DNA of 64,000 nt from Bacteroidia bacterium (GTDB lineage: Bacteria; Bacteroidota; Bacteroidia; AKYH767-A; OLB10). The DNA lies in assembly GCA_037045145.1 (NCBI GenBank), contig JBAOIA010000010.1, positions 1-64,000 of the forward strand, read 5' to 3'. This document shows positions 9,048 to 17,700 of this stretch, piece by piece (the stretch's first letter is position 1; each line of letters opens with the position of its first letter). The notes under the pieces are model-generated. The model did no database searches. It was not told the DNA's origin and saw only the letters and a list, made by a program, of their open reading frames with translations. Made by a program: the position numbers and the translations under genes.

Positions 9048-10022
9048 TTAATTATGTGCTTTTTCTCCTAATTTTTTCTGACGCGACAAATCTTGTTTGA
9101 GTTTTTTTAATTCTTCGTAATGATTTTGTGAGATTACCGAATGACGGTCAATGTGTCGTGGCCCTTCAATAACCCAGTCACTTGTTTTTTTCTTATCGAA
9201 CCTGCATTCATTACAAATAAATTCATCCACTTCTCCCCATTGATCTTTTCTTCCTGTAACACGAAGCACTTCTTCTCCCTGATACCACAAAACTACTTTG
9301 CCACTGCAGGTTGTACAATTGCGGTGTGCATCTACGGGTTTGGTAAACCAAACACGACTTTTAAATCGGAATGTTTTATCCGTCAATGCGCCAACAGGAC
9401 AAACATCAATCATATTTCCGCTCCACTCATTGTCAACGGCTTGTTCAATATAGGTTGATATTTCAGAATCCCATCCTCTGTTTAAGACACCGTGTACTCT
9501 TTCCGGACAAAGTTGCTCGGCAACTTTCACACAGCGATAGCACATGATACATCGGTTCATGTGCAGTTTTATTTTATCGCCAATATCAATCATTGGGAAA
9601 GTTCTTTTTCTGTAATCAAGTCTTGAAGCTTCACTGCCATGCTCGTAGCTCAAATCCTGAAGATTACATTCGCCTGCCTGATCACAAACTGGGCAGTCGA
9701 GCGGATGGTTTATCAATAAAAATTCTACTACTCCGGCACGTGCATCTAAAATTTCAGGTGAGGTAATGTTTTGTACTTCCATACCGTCCATCACTGTTTG
9801 TCTGCACGAAGCAACAGGTTTTGGCATTGGCCGAGGATCTTTTTCAGAGCCTTTACTTACTTTAACCAAACAGGTGCGGCAATAGCCACCTGACGTTTTC
9901 AATTTGGAATAATAGCACATGGTTGGTGGCACAATATCACCACCTATTTTTCGGGCTGCTTCCAGTATGGTTGTTCCTTCAGGAACTTCGATGGTGTGAC
10001 CATCTATGGTAACTTTTGGCAT
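9048..10022 (-). CDS. nuoG: Short NuoG, Fe-S part only
   Basis: Peripheral-arm Fe-S subunit of complex I. In order: a 2Fe-2S ferredoxin domain (Cys36, 48, 51, 73), the His-Cys cluster motif (His106, Cys110, 113, 119), a 4Fe-4S cluster (Cys158, 161, 164, 208), and a 4Fe-4S motif of the molybdopterin-enzyme type (Cys236, 239, 270, 273). The protein ends at 324 residues, so the large molybdopterin-oxidoreductase domain of classical NuoG (about 800-900 residues) is absent. Short NuoG proteins are, to my knowledge, usual in this phylum. The start overlaps the nuoF stop by one base. Confidence 0.93.
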   Translation of the reverse strand: MPKVTIDGHTIEVPEGTTILEAARKIGGDIVPPTMCYYSKLKTSGGYCRTCLVKVSKGSEKDPRPMPKPVASCRQTVMDGMEVQNITSPEILDARAGVVEFLLINHPLDCPVCDQAGECNLQDLSYEHGSEASRLDYRKRTFPMIDIGDKIKLHMNRCIMCYRCVKVAEQLCPERVHGVLNRGWDSEISTYIEQAVDNEWSGNMIDVCPVGALTDKTFRFKSRVWFTKPVDAHRNCTTCSGKVVLWYQGEEVLRVTGRKDQWGEVDEFICNECRFDKKKTSDWVIEGPRHIDRHSVISQNHYEELKKLKQDLSRQKKLGEKAHN

Positions 10023-11359
10023 TATGCTTCTTGTAAATTATTTAATCTGTAATAATGTTTCACGTCTTTCATTCCGTGATTGTTGATATATGCTTCAAAC
10101 TCACTTCTGAAATGTCTGATAGATGATGCAACCGGCCATGCTGCTGCATCGCCTAATGGACAAATTGTTTTTCCTTCAATATTTCCTTGAATGTTCCACA
10201 ACAGATCAATGTCTTTCATTTCACCTTTGCCGTTGAGAATTTTATTTAATATTCTATACATCCATCCTGTTCCTTCACGGCATGGCGAACATTGTCCGCA
10301 ACTTTCGTGATGATAGAAATGGGCAAAGGTCCATAGGTTTTTCACAACACTTGTATCTTCGTCCATCACAATAAATCCACCTGAACCAAGCATTGTACCT
10401 GTTGCAAATCCTCCATCTGCAAGACTTTCATAAGTCATCAGCCTTGGTTCACCGGCAGCAGTTTTTAATATCAGGTGTGCAGGTAATACCGGAACAGAAG
10501 AGCCCCCTGCAACTACGGCTTTCAGTTGTTTTCCGTTTTTTATTCCACCACAATAGGTATCGCTGTATATAAATTCTTCAACAGAAACACCCAATTCAAT
10601 TTCATACACACCCGGTTTATTAATGTGCCCTGATGCTGATATTAATTTTGTACCAGTGCTTTTTCCAACACCGATTTTTGCATACTCTTCACCGGTTATT
10701 TTTATGATTGGTACTACTGCGGCAATGGTCTCTACGTTATTCACAACTGTTGGACATCCCCACAAACCTTTCACTGCAGGAAATGGTGGTTTAATCCTTG
10801 GATTGCCTCTTTTTCCTTCTAGTGATTCAATCAATGCTGTTTCTTCACCACAGATATAGGCTCCTGCACCACAGTGTACATGCAAGTCAAGATTAAAACC
10901 GCTTCCTAAAATATTTTTTCCAAGAAATCCTGCTTCATAAGCTTCGTCAATAGCTTTTTGGAGTATGTGAAAGACATACATCATTTCACCTCTGATATAG
11001 ATGTAAGACGTGTTTGCGCCTAAGGCAAAGCTTGAAATAATCATCCCCTCAATTAAAATATGAGGTTTGTGTTCCATCAAATACCTGTCTTTAAATGTTC
11101 CGGGCTCACTTTCATCGGCATTACAAACCAAATAACGCGGCACACCTTCAGGTTTGGCAATAAAACTCCACTTCATGCCTGTAGGAAAACCTGCACCACC
11201 TCGTCCACGCAATCCTGATTTTTGTACTTCACTTACTATTTCTTCAGGCTTCATTTGTAATGCTTTGCGCAAAGCCTCATATCCGCCATTGTTGTTGTAG
11301 CCGGCCAATGACTGAATGCCCGGCTTGTCTAAGTTATCTAAAAGTAATTTACGTGACAT
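10022..11359 (-). CDS. nuoF: NADH-quinone oxidoreductase subunit F
   Basis: NADH-binding flavoprotein of complex I, 445 residues. It has the FMN/NADH glycine-rich loop RGRGGAGFPTGMKW near residue 51, the block SLEGKRGNPRIKPPFP near 180, and the N3 cluster motif ESCGQCSPCREGT near 355 with a fourth Cys in TICPLGD. It passes electrons from NADH via FMN to the Fe-S chain. It lies between nuoE (10-base gap) and nuoG (one-base overlap). Confidence 0.98.
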   Translation of the reverse strand: MSRKLLLDNLDKPGIQSLAGYNNNGGYEALRKALQMKPEEIVSEVQKSGLRGRGGAGFPTGMKWSFIAKPEGVPRYLVCNADESEPGTFKDRYLMEHKPHILIEGMIISSFALGANTSYIYIRGEMMYVFHILQKAIDEAYEAGFLGKNILGSGFNLDLHVHCGAGAYICGEETALIESLEGKRGNPRIKPPFPAVKGLWGCPTVVNNVETIAAVVPIIKITGEEYAKIGVGKSTGTKLISASGHINKPGVYEIELGVSVEEFIYSDTYCGGIKNGKQLKAVVAGGSSVPVLPAHLILKTAAGEPRLMTYESLADGGFATGTMLGSGGFIVMDEDTSVVKNLWTFAHFYHHESCGQCSPCREGTGWMYRILNKILNGKGEMKDIDLLWNIQGNIEGKTICPLGDAAAWPVASSIRHFRSEFEAYINNHGMKDVKHYYRLNNLQEA

Positions 11360-11369
11360 AATTTTTCTT

Positions 11370-11921
11370 TCAGGGTTTTACTTTATCTTTTTCCCAGTGC
11401 GTTCTTCTGTTGCCCCGGTTCTTATGATCATTTAAAATATCATCCACTTTTTCTAAAGTCAGATTTTCGTGATAGGTTTCTCCGATTTGCATCATTGGTG
11501 CTGTACCACAACTTGCCAAACATTCAACGGTCTTTAAAGTAAACATACCATCGGCAGTTGTTTCGCCTGCTTTGATACCTAATTTTTTTTCAATGTAACG
11601 AACAACATCTTCTGCGCCCATCAGCCAGCATGGCCCTGTTCTGCAAACTTCAATCAGGCACTTACCTACAGGCTTCATGTTGAACATAGAGTAAAATGTA
11701 GCCACCTCATAGACTTCTATAGGCTGTATTTTCAACAATGATGCTACATAATCCATAACTTCAGGACTTAACCATCCGTCAAATTCTGCCTGTGCAATGT
11801 GTAGTATTGGCAGTAATGCAGATTTTTGTTTTCCTTCCGGATATCTGTTAATTATTTTCTGAACCAATGCCATTGCATCGTCCGAAAAATGTATGTTTTT
11901 ATTTGTGCTCATGTTCGTCAT
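11370..11921 (-). CDS. nuoE: NADH-quinone oxidoreductase subunit E
   Basis: Thioredoxin-like 2Fe-2S subunit of the NADH dehydrogenase module (cluster N1a). Cysteines are in CRTGPCWLMG and in CLASCGTAP. I choose the ATG at 11919-11921, four bases after the nuoD stop; an in-frame ATG at 11948 would run into nuoD and the one at 11912 is equally possible. The helical N-terminal domain (YPEGKQKSALLPILHIAQ) is complete with either start. Confidence 0.95.
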   Translation of the reverse strand: MTNMSTNKNIHFSDDAMALVQKIINRYPEGKQKSALLPILHIAQAEFDGWLSPEVMDYVASLLKIQPIEVYEVATFYSMFNMKPVGKCLIEVCRTGPCWLMGAEDVVRYIEKKLGIKAGETTADGMFTLKTVECLASCGTAPMMQIGETYHENLTLEKVDDILNDHKNRGNRRTHWEKDKVKP

Positions 11922-11925
11922 AAAT

Positions 11926-13134
11926 TTAAGCATCCAGTTCTCCGGCAATTACATTCATTGAACTCATCGTTAATATTGCATCACTTAGATATGCTCCTTT
12001 TATCATTTCGGGATATGCCTGATAGTAAATAAAACAAGGTCGTCTGATATGTAAACGATATGGAGTACGACCGCCATCACTGATTAGATAATATCCTAAT
12101 TCACCGTTTGCGCCTTCAACACAATGATACACTTCACCTTTTGGTACAGCAGTTTCTGCCATGATTATTTTAAAGTGCCATATTAATGCTTCCATTTCAT
12201 TATATACTTCGTTTTTAGGAGGTAAATAAAATTCAGGCACTTCGGCATTGAAGGAGGTTTTATCTTCTAGTTTATCTAATTTTTGCATGGCTTGTTTTAT
12301 AATGCTCATGCTTTCTTTCATCTCTTGCTCGCGAACCATAAAACGATCGTAGGTGTCGCCATTAGTTCCTAAGGGAATCATAAAATCAAACTCTTCGTAT
12401 GATGAGTATGGATTCATGACACGAACATCATAATCTATTCCGGCAGCTCTAAGATTGGGTCCGGTGAAAGAGTATGCTAAAGCCATTTCAGCCGAAATGG
12501 GTCCGCAGTTGATTGTGCGATCCATAAAAATACGGTTACGTATCAACAGGTCTTCAAACTCTTTTAATCCTCTTGGAAGCTCCTTCAACAGCTTTTCAAT
12601 TTTCAACCAGGCAGTCTGTGAAAAATCTCTTTCTAATCCACCAATTCTTCCAATGTTTGTTGTTATTCTGGCTCCGCAAATTTCTTCGTAAATTTCATAT
12701 ATATGTTCACGAAACTGAAAGACATATAAGAAACCTGTCATGGCGCCACTGTCAACACCAATAACAGAGTTGCAGATAATATGATCTGCAATACGTGCAA
12801 GCTCCATGATGATGACACGTAAATATTCAACACGCTTTGGAAGTTTTATCCCTGCCAGTTTTTCTACCGTCATGTGCCATCCCATATTGTTGATAGGCGA
12901 GGAGCAATAGTTCAAACGATCGGTAATGGTTGTAACCTGTCCATAAGGTCTTCGCTCTGCGAGTTTTTCAAATGCACGATGAATATATCCGATAGTTGGT
13001 GTTGACTCAATAATTATTTCACCATCCATTTTAAGCACATTCTGAAAAATTCCATGTGTTGCAGGATGCGTTGGACCAAGATTTAGAGTAGTATATTCTC
13101 TGCCGATAAGCTCTTGTTTGATTTCTTCTTTCAT
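11926..13134 (-). CDS. nuoD: NADH-quinone oxidoreductase subunit D
   Basis: 49-kDa-type subunit of complex I that forms the quinone pocket with NuoB and NuoH. Length is 402 residues. It opens with LNLGPTHPATHGIF near residue 18, which carries the quinone-site His, and has the conserved RGGLERDF-like IGRIGGLERDFSQ and the C-terminal FIYYQAYPEMIKGAYLSDAI. NuoC and NuoD are separate genes here, not fused as in enterobacteria. Confidence 0.98.
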   Translation of the reverse strand: MKEEIKQELIGREYTTLNLGPTHPATHGIFQNVLKMDGEIIIESTPTIGYIHRAFEKLAERRPYGQVTTITDRLNYCSSPINNMGWHMTVEKLAGIKLPKRVEYLRVIIMELARIADHIICNSVIGVDSGAMTGFLYVFQFREHIYEIYEEICGARITTNIGRIGGLERDFSQTAWLKIEKLLKELPRGLKEFEDLLIRNRIFMDRTINCGPISAEMALAYSFTGPNLRAAGIDYDVRVMNPYSSYEEFDFMIPLGTNGDTYDRFMVREQEMKESMSIIKQAMQKLDKLEDKTSFNAEVPEFYLPPKNEVYNEMEALIWHFKIIMAETAVPKGEVYHCVEGANGELGYYLISDGGRTPYRLHIRRPCFIYYQAYPEMIKGAYLSDAILTMSSMNVIAGELDA

Positions 13135-13149
13135 TTTTAAATTGTTAGT

Positions 13150-13647
13150 TTATCTTCCAAACATCCTATCGTCTTTATCAAATCGTGCCTGGTCTTCAAG
13201 CGGATATTCTTTACGTAACGGCCATCCCTCCATACTGTCTTCGTTTAAAATTCTGCGAAGGTTTGGGTGACCATCAAAACGAAACCCAAAAAAATCATAA
13301 GCTTCACGCTCCATCCAGTTAGCGGCAGGAAAAATATCTGTCATTGTTGGAAAATGTGGAGGATCGTTATGGGTAAATGTTTTAATTCTGATACGGAGGT
13401 TGCGTTTAAAATCGTGCAGATGATAAATCATTCCGAATTTTTTTTCTGCAGCAGGAAGATGTAGGCCATTGCAGGAAGTCAAAAACTGAAAACCTTGCTC
13501 CTTAAAAAATACAATTACATTTTTTATCACATCGTGTGATACTTCGGCAACTGTAACATCGTAATGCTTTTCAACTAATAAAATTTTTTCTGCAAACTGT
13601 GCTGTAAGTTGCTCGCGTAATGCTTCTGGTTCAATCGTGTTAAACAT
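13150..13647 (-). CDS. nuoC: NADH-quinone oxidoreductase subunit C
   Basis: 30-kDa-type subunit of complex I, 165 residues. The signature ANWMEREAYDFFGFRFDGHPNLRRIL near residue 118 is the respiratory-chain 30-kDa family motif, followed by the C-terminal PLRKEYPLED. It is spaced 15-18 bases from nuoB and nuoD. It has no catalytic centre; it helps dock the quinone module. Confidence 0.97.
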   Translation of the reverse strand: MFNTIEPEALREQLTAQFAEKILLVEKHYDVTVAEVSHDVIKNVIVFFKEQGFQFLTSCNGLHLPAAEKKFGMIYHLHDFKRNLRIRIKTFTHNDPPHFPTMTDIFPAANWMEREAYDFFGFRFDGHPNLRRILNEDSMEGWPLRKEYPLEDQARFDKDDRMFGR

Positions 13648-13665
13648 CAGTACAAATATTATTCA

Positions 13666-14226
13666 CTATTTAATTCCGTAACTTGCCATAAGCTCTGCAT
13701 ATTCTGGAGAGTTTCTTCTGCGTAATGATTCGTTGTGCACCAATTCCTGAATTTTCATTACACCTTCCAGAATTTGTTCAGGGCGTGGTGGGCATCCCGG
13801 CACATAAACATCAACAGGAATAATTCTGTCAATACCCTGTAAAACGCTGTAGGTGTCAAATATTCCACCGGAACTTGCACATGCGCCAACAGAAAGCACC
13901 CATTTGGGTTCGGCCATTTGTTCGTAAACCTGTCGTAATACAGGTCCCATTTTTTTTGCAATGGTTCCCATTACCATCAACATATCTGCCTGGCGCGGAG
14001 AAAAACTTAAACGCTCTGAACCAAATCTTGCCAGATCATAGTGCGATGCCATGGTAGCCATAAACTCAATACCACAACATGATGTTGCAAAAGGTAGTGG
14101 CCACAGCGAATTTTTGCGTGCCAGACCAACGGCTTTATCTAATGTGGTAGCTAAAAATCCAGGTCCTTCATAGCCTTCTAAACGTTCTACCTTTTGGTTT
14201 ATATTGGTTAAATTTTTTTCGCTCAT
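13666..14226 (-). CDS. nuoB: NADH-quinone oxidoreductase subunit B
   Basis: Carrier of the terminal 4Fe-4S cluster N2 that reduces quinone. The adjacent cysteines of ATSCCGIEFMATMASHYD (about residues 49-50), the Cys of VGACASSGG and the Cys of VPGCPPRPEQ are all present. Length is 186 residues. It follows nuoA by 10 bases. Confidence 0.98.
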   Translation of the reverse strand: MSEKNLTNINQKVERLEGYEGPGFLATTLDKAVGLARKNSLWPLPFATSCCGIEFMATMASHYDLARFGSERLSFSPRQADMLMVMGTIAKKMGPVLRQVYEQMAEPKWVLSVGACASSGGIFDTYSVLQGIDRIIPVDVYVPGCPPRPEQILEGVMKIQELVHNESLRRRNSPEYAELMASYGIK

Positions 14227-14236
14227 AACAATTTCT

Positions 14237-14608
14237 TTATTCCCATTTAAGTGCGCCTTTGCGGATTATGTAAATAAATCCAACTAGCAACAGTGATAGA
14301 AAGAGTAACATTTCAAGAAAGCCTACCATTCCTAATTTTAAAAAACTTACTGCCCACGGGTACATAAAAATCACCTCTATGTCAAACAACACAAATAAAA
14401 TAGCTATTAAGAAATATTTGATGGAGAATGGCAAGCGTGCATTGTCTTTCGATTCAATACCACATTCAAATGTGTCGAGTTTGATTTCTGATTTTCTTTT
14501 TGGACCCAACAAATGAGTAACAAAGATGGTGGTGAGTACAAATCCCATTGCTACAATAAACATGATGGCAATTGGCAGATAATCTACGGGTGTGCTTAAA
14601 AGTACCAT
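14237..14608 (-). CDS. nuoA: NADH-quinone oxidoreductase subunit A
   Basis: First gene of the nuo operon. A three-span membrane subunit of 123 residues with the conserved loop DTFECGIESKDNARLPFSIKYF around residue 44 and the second-helix acidic residues in FVLFDIEVIFMYPWA. Its ATG lies about 20 bases downstream of a well-matched promoter, which marks the operon start. Confidence 0.97.
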   Translation of the reverse strand: MVLLSTPVDYLPIAIMFIVAMGFVLTTIFVTHLLGPKRKSEIKLDTFECGIESKDNARLPFSIKYFLIAILFVLFDIEVIFMYPWAVSFLKLGMVGFLEMLLFLSLLLVGFIYIIRKGALKWE

Positions 14609-14627
14609 AAAAATATTTATTCTTTGG

Positions 14628-14659
14628 CAAAATTAACCTTTATATGACACAATAGCAAA
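14628..14659 (-). promoter_or_regulatory. Promoter of the nuo operon
   Basis: Read on the minus strand: TTTG (14656-14659), a 20-base spacer, then TAATTTTG (14628-14635). This fits the Bacteroidota housekeeping consensus TTTG-N19..21-TAnnTTTG exactly. It would start transcription near 14620, giving a leader of only a dozen or so bases before nuoA. Confidence 0.75.
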
Positions 14660-14692
14660 GCAACAGGTTTTGTTTTGTAATGCTGTATAAAT

Positions 14693-14721
14693 CAATAAGG
14701 AGGCTTTTGGCCTCCTTATTG
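14693..14721 (-). terminator. Terminator after the 1526-residue T9SS gene
   Basis: A perfect 12-base-pair stem (CAATAAGGAGGC / GCCTCCTTATTG) with a five-base loop sits 21 bases after the stop of the upstream minus-strand gene. The T tract after it is weak. It separates that gene from the nuo operon. Confidence 0.65.
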
Positions 14722-14742
14722 ATTTGTGTGTAATCTTAAAAA

Positions 14743-17700
14743 CTAGTTGTTTTCAAAAAGCAACCTTGTGAAAATTTGACTGTTAATGGTCATCTTTACT
14801 GTATAAACACCTGCAGAAAAACCATATTGCTTAGCGTTGAAAGGATACTGGTATGTACCGGGTTCCTGAACTCCTTTATGTAGTGTGGTTACCTTCTGTC
14901 CGAGTTTATTAAAAACTTCAAGAGTTACTTCAGAGGTCTGATCTAATTGATACACTACATTAGTCTGTTCTGTATAAGGATTAGGACTAACATTAAAAGA
15001 TAAATTGTTATCGCTAATTGATGCAGCAACTTTCTTACTGATATCAAACATGCCATCAAAATCAATTTGTTTCAGACGATAGAAATAGTTGATTCCTTTT
15101 GAAACATTAATATCAGTATATTGATACATATTCATCAAGTTAGTAGTACCATGACCATTTACCCAGCCGATTACTTCAAACAATTGTCCATCAGTACTTC
15201 GTTGCACTTCATAACCTTTGTTATTCTTCTCGCTGGCAGTTGACCACTCTACTTTAATAGTGTTTTGTACACCTTTAGCTGTAAGCGCAAGATATTCTAC
15301 CGGTAAAGGCGAAGGAGCCTGTGCAGTACCAAACATGAGGGGAGTTGTTAGGGAAGCCGGCTTTATTACGTTCCATTGCATGTTTGTTCTTGAAACAGGA
15401 CCGGGAAGTGCTGTCCCGCTGATACAAGCATTTGCCGGAAATGGATTTAATAACCAATCTGCAGCAGTTGCAGGATTGCCTAATTTGTTAAACATTACAG
15501 TTTGCCCGGTTACATTATTACTATACCCATTTTCTGTTAGTGACACATCTAAAATGCCTCCAGTTCCTGCAGCAGCGGTTCCTGTGATAATTCTCCATAA
15601 ACCATTGTTCAAGGCTGTAGCTCCTGCAGAATGGTATTTAACAGTGCACTCATCTGTAGCGCTGCCTGTAAAAGCAGTATTGGAGGCAGGCACTGTATTG
15701 TCAAAACCAACAAGGAAATATAAAGGGTTGGGTGCTAACGCTGTTTTTACATCAAGGTTAATGTTGGAATATTTAGCTATTGTACCCACAGGTAAATCAT
15801 AGATACCAACAGCACCTGTTGTTGCCTTTTTAAGTGTATAAATTACTGGAGAAGTTCCGGTTCCTGAAATATAGCTGGTATTATTCATACCTGTAATTGT
15901 TCCTGGCAATGGATTTAGCATTTCCACATAGCCTTTATTATTGGTGGGGACACCGGCATTATTGATGGAACCATTGACTACAATTTTACCTGAACCAAAA
16001 GTTAATGTTCCGGTTGCGTTTAAAGTCATGTGACCAAAAGCTGTTCCTCCATGGGGCTGAACGGTAATAGTTGATGGAGTAGATTGGTTAACAAAAACAC
16101 TACCGAGGTTATTTCTGTTCATATAATCTTGATTGGCTGCCCCTGTAAACTCTAATACAGAACCACCTCCTGTAACAAATGCTGCTGTACCACCGGCATC
16201 CTGATATACAAGAAAATTGCCTCCAACTTTTACATATTTTCCATTGCCACCAGGTTGTGTTAAGAAATTTGTCAACCGGTTAGTAGCTGATGTGCCGGAA
16301 TTATATCCAACTTTTAAATTACCAAGTACATCAAAATCCTGATTTGCCAGAACCTGATTAGCCATAGATGCTTTAAAAATATCCAGATGGTAGAAAGCAT
16401 TCGTACCGGTCAGGTTACCATCAATATTCTGATTACCTGTATAAGTGCCTGTTGCCGGACCATCAAAAATCACTCTTGAGCCTGGCTGAGCAACGAAATT
16501 TCCATTGTTTTTATAGTCTTTACATATTTCTAGCACCCCTGTTCCGGCTATTGTTAAAGTAGCTCCCGGATTAATAGTTAAATTACGACAATTAACAGTT
16601 CCTGTAATTATAGGAGGGTTGACATATAATGCAGGAATTAATGCATCCGTTTCACCTGTTGCACCGCTACAACTTGGTATGGCACATCCGCCCCAGTTGT
16701 TTGGATCTGTCCATGATGTGCTTACCGTTCCTGACCAAATTATTGTTCCTCCATTAGAAACACTGGAGGATATTACTGTTCCCGGACTTGGTGAAGTATA
16801 AGTAAAGTTTAATGAAAATCCAGCAGTACTGTTACTATAATTACTTACAAAAATGTAATAGGTTTCACCTGCTGCAACCGGAATGCCTGTTTCATAAGCA
16901 CCATTAAACCCAGGGTAAATAGCTGGTGAATTACCAACGTTATAACATCCGGTGACACCTAATGCACTATAATTACATCTTACTAAACCTTGTGTTTGAG
17001 TTCCTGAATTAGCAATAGATGCACAAGTCGCTAATGTTCCACTACCTGCAGTTTTCCAAACAGCAAAATCATAGTCAGTTGCAGTAGAGCCGTTAAAATC
17101 ATTTGGTACAATATCGAAATTTAGTGTACCTGCGGCTATGATATTAACCTGATACCAGGCACCACCTCTATCACCGGAAAGCAAGCAATTACCGCTACCG
17201 CCAACAAAGTCACATAAAGAACCATATCCCTGATAACCCGGGTTTGGAACAGAAATAGTTGATCCACAAACAATATTTGGTGATGAGCAATCGGCACCGG
17301 GCGTTGGCGGATAATTATTACCACAACCGGCACCGCCATCCATAATAAACAATGTAAATGTTCCAACATCACCATTTTTACCGTCAACAGCTATGTAATA
17401 ATCAAATCCCGGTACTAATCCGGATTGTGATATTTCTGAGTTAAGATAATTAGAAACACCGCAACCTGCACGATTGTCATTACAATTTACATAGGTTAGT
17501 GTATTTCCTGATCCACAAGGAACAATCCCCGTTAAAGGATGTCTTGTATATAGTGCAATTTGTGTATCATATAATGAGCCTCTTTCAGTACGGATTTTTA
17601 CGCATCCACTGCTTGGTGCTCTAAAACGATACCAAACAGTGTTGATTTGGCTGGCACCGCCCGTGTTAGTCCAACATCCGGGTGCACTTGGCTCATCTGT

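Noticed and set aside
15218..15802. A 194-residue plus-strand frame and several others antisense to the large T9SS gene
   Set aside because: Shadow frames caused by the composition of the real gene; no domain, no start context, no conserved motif.
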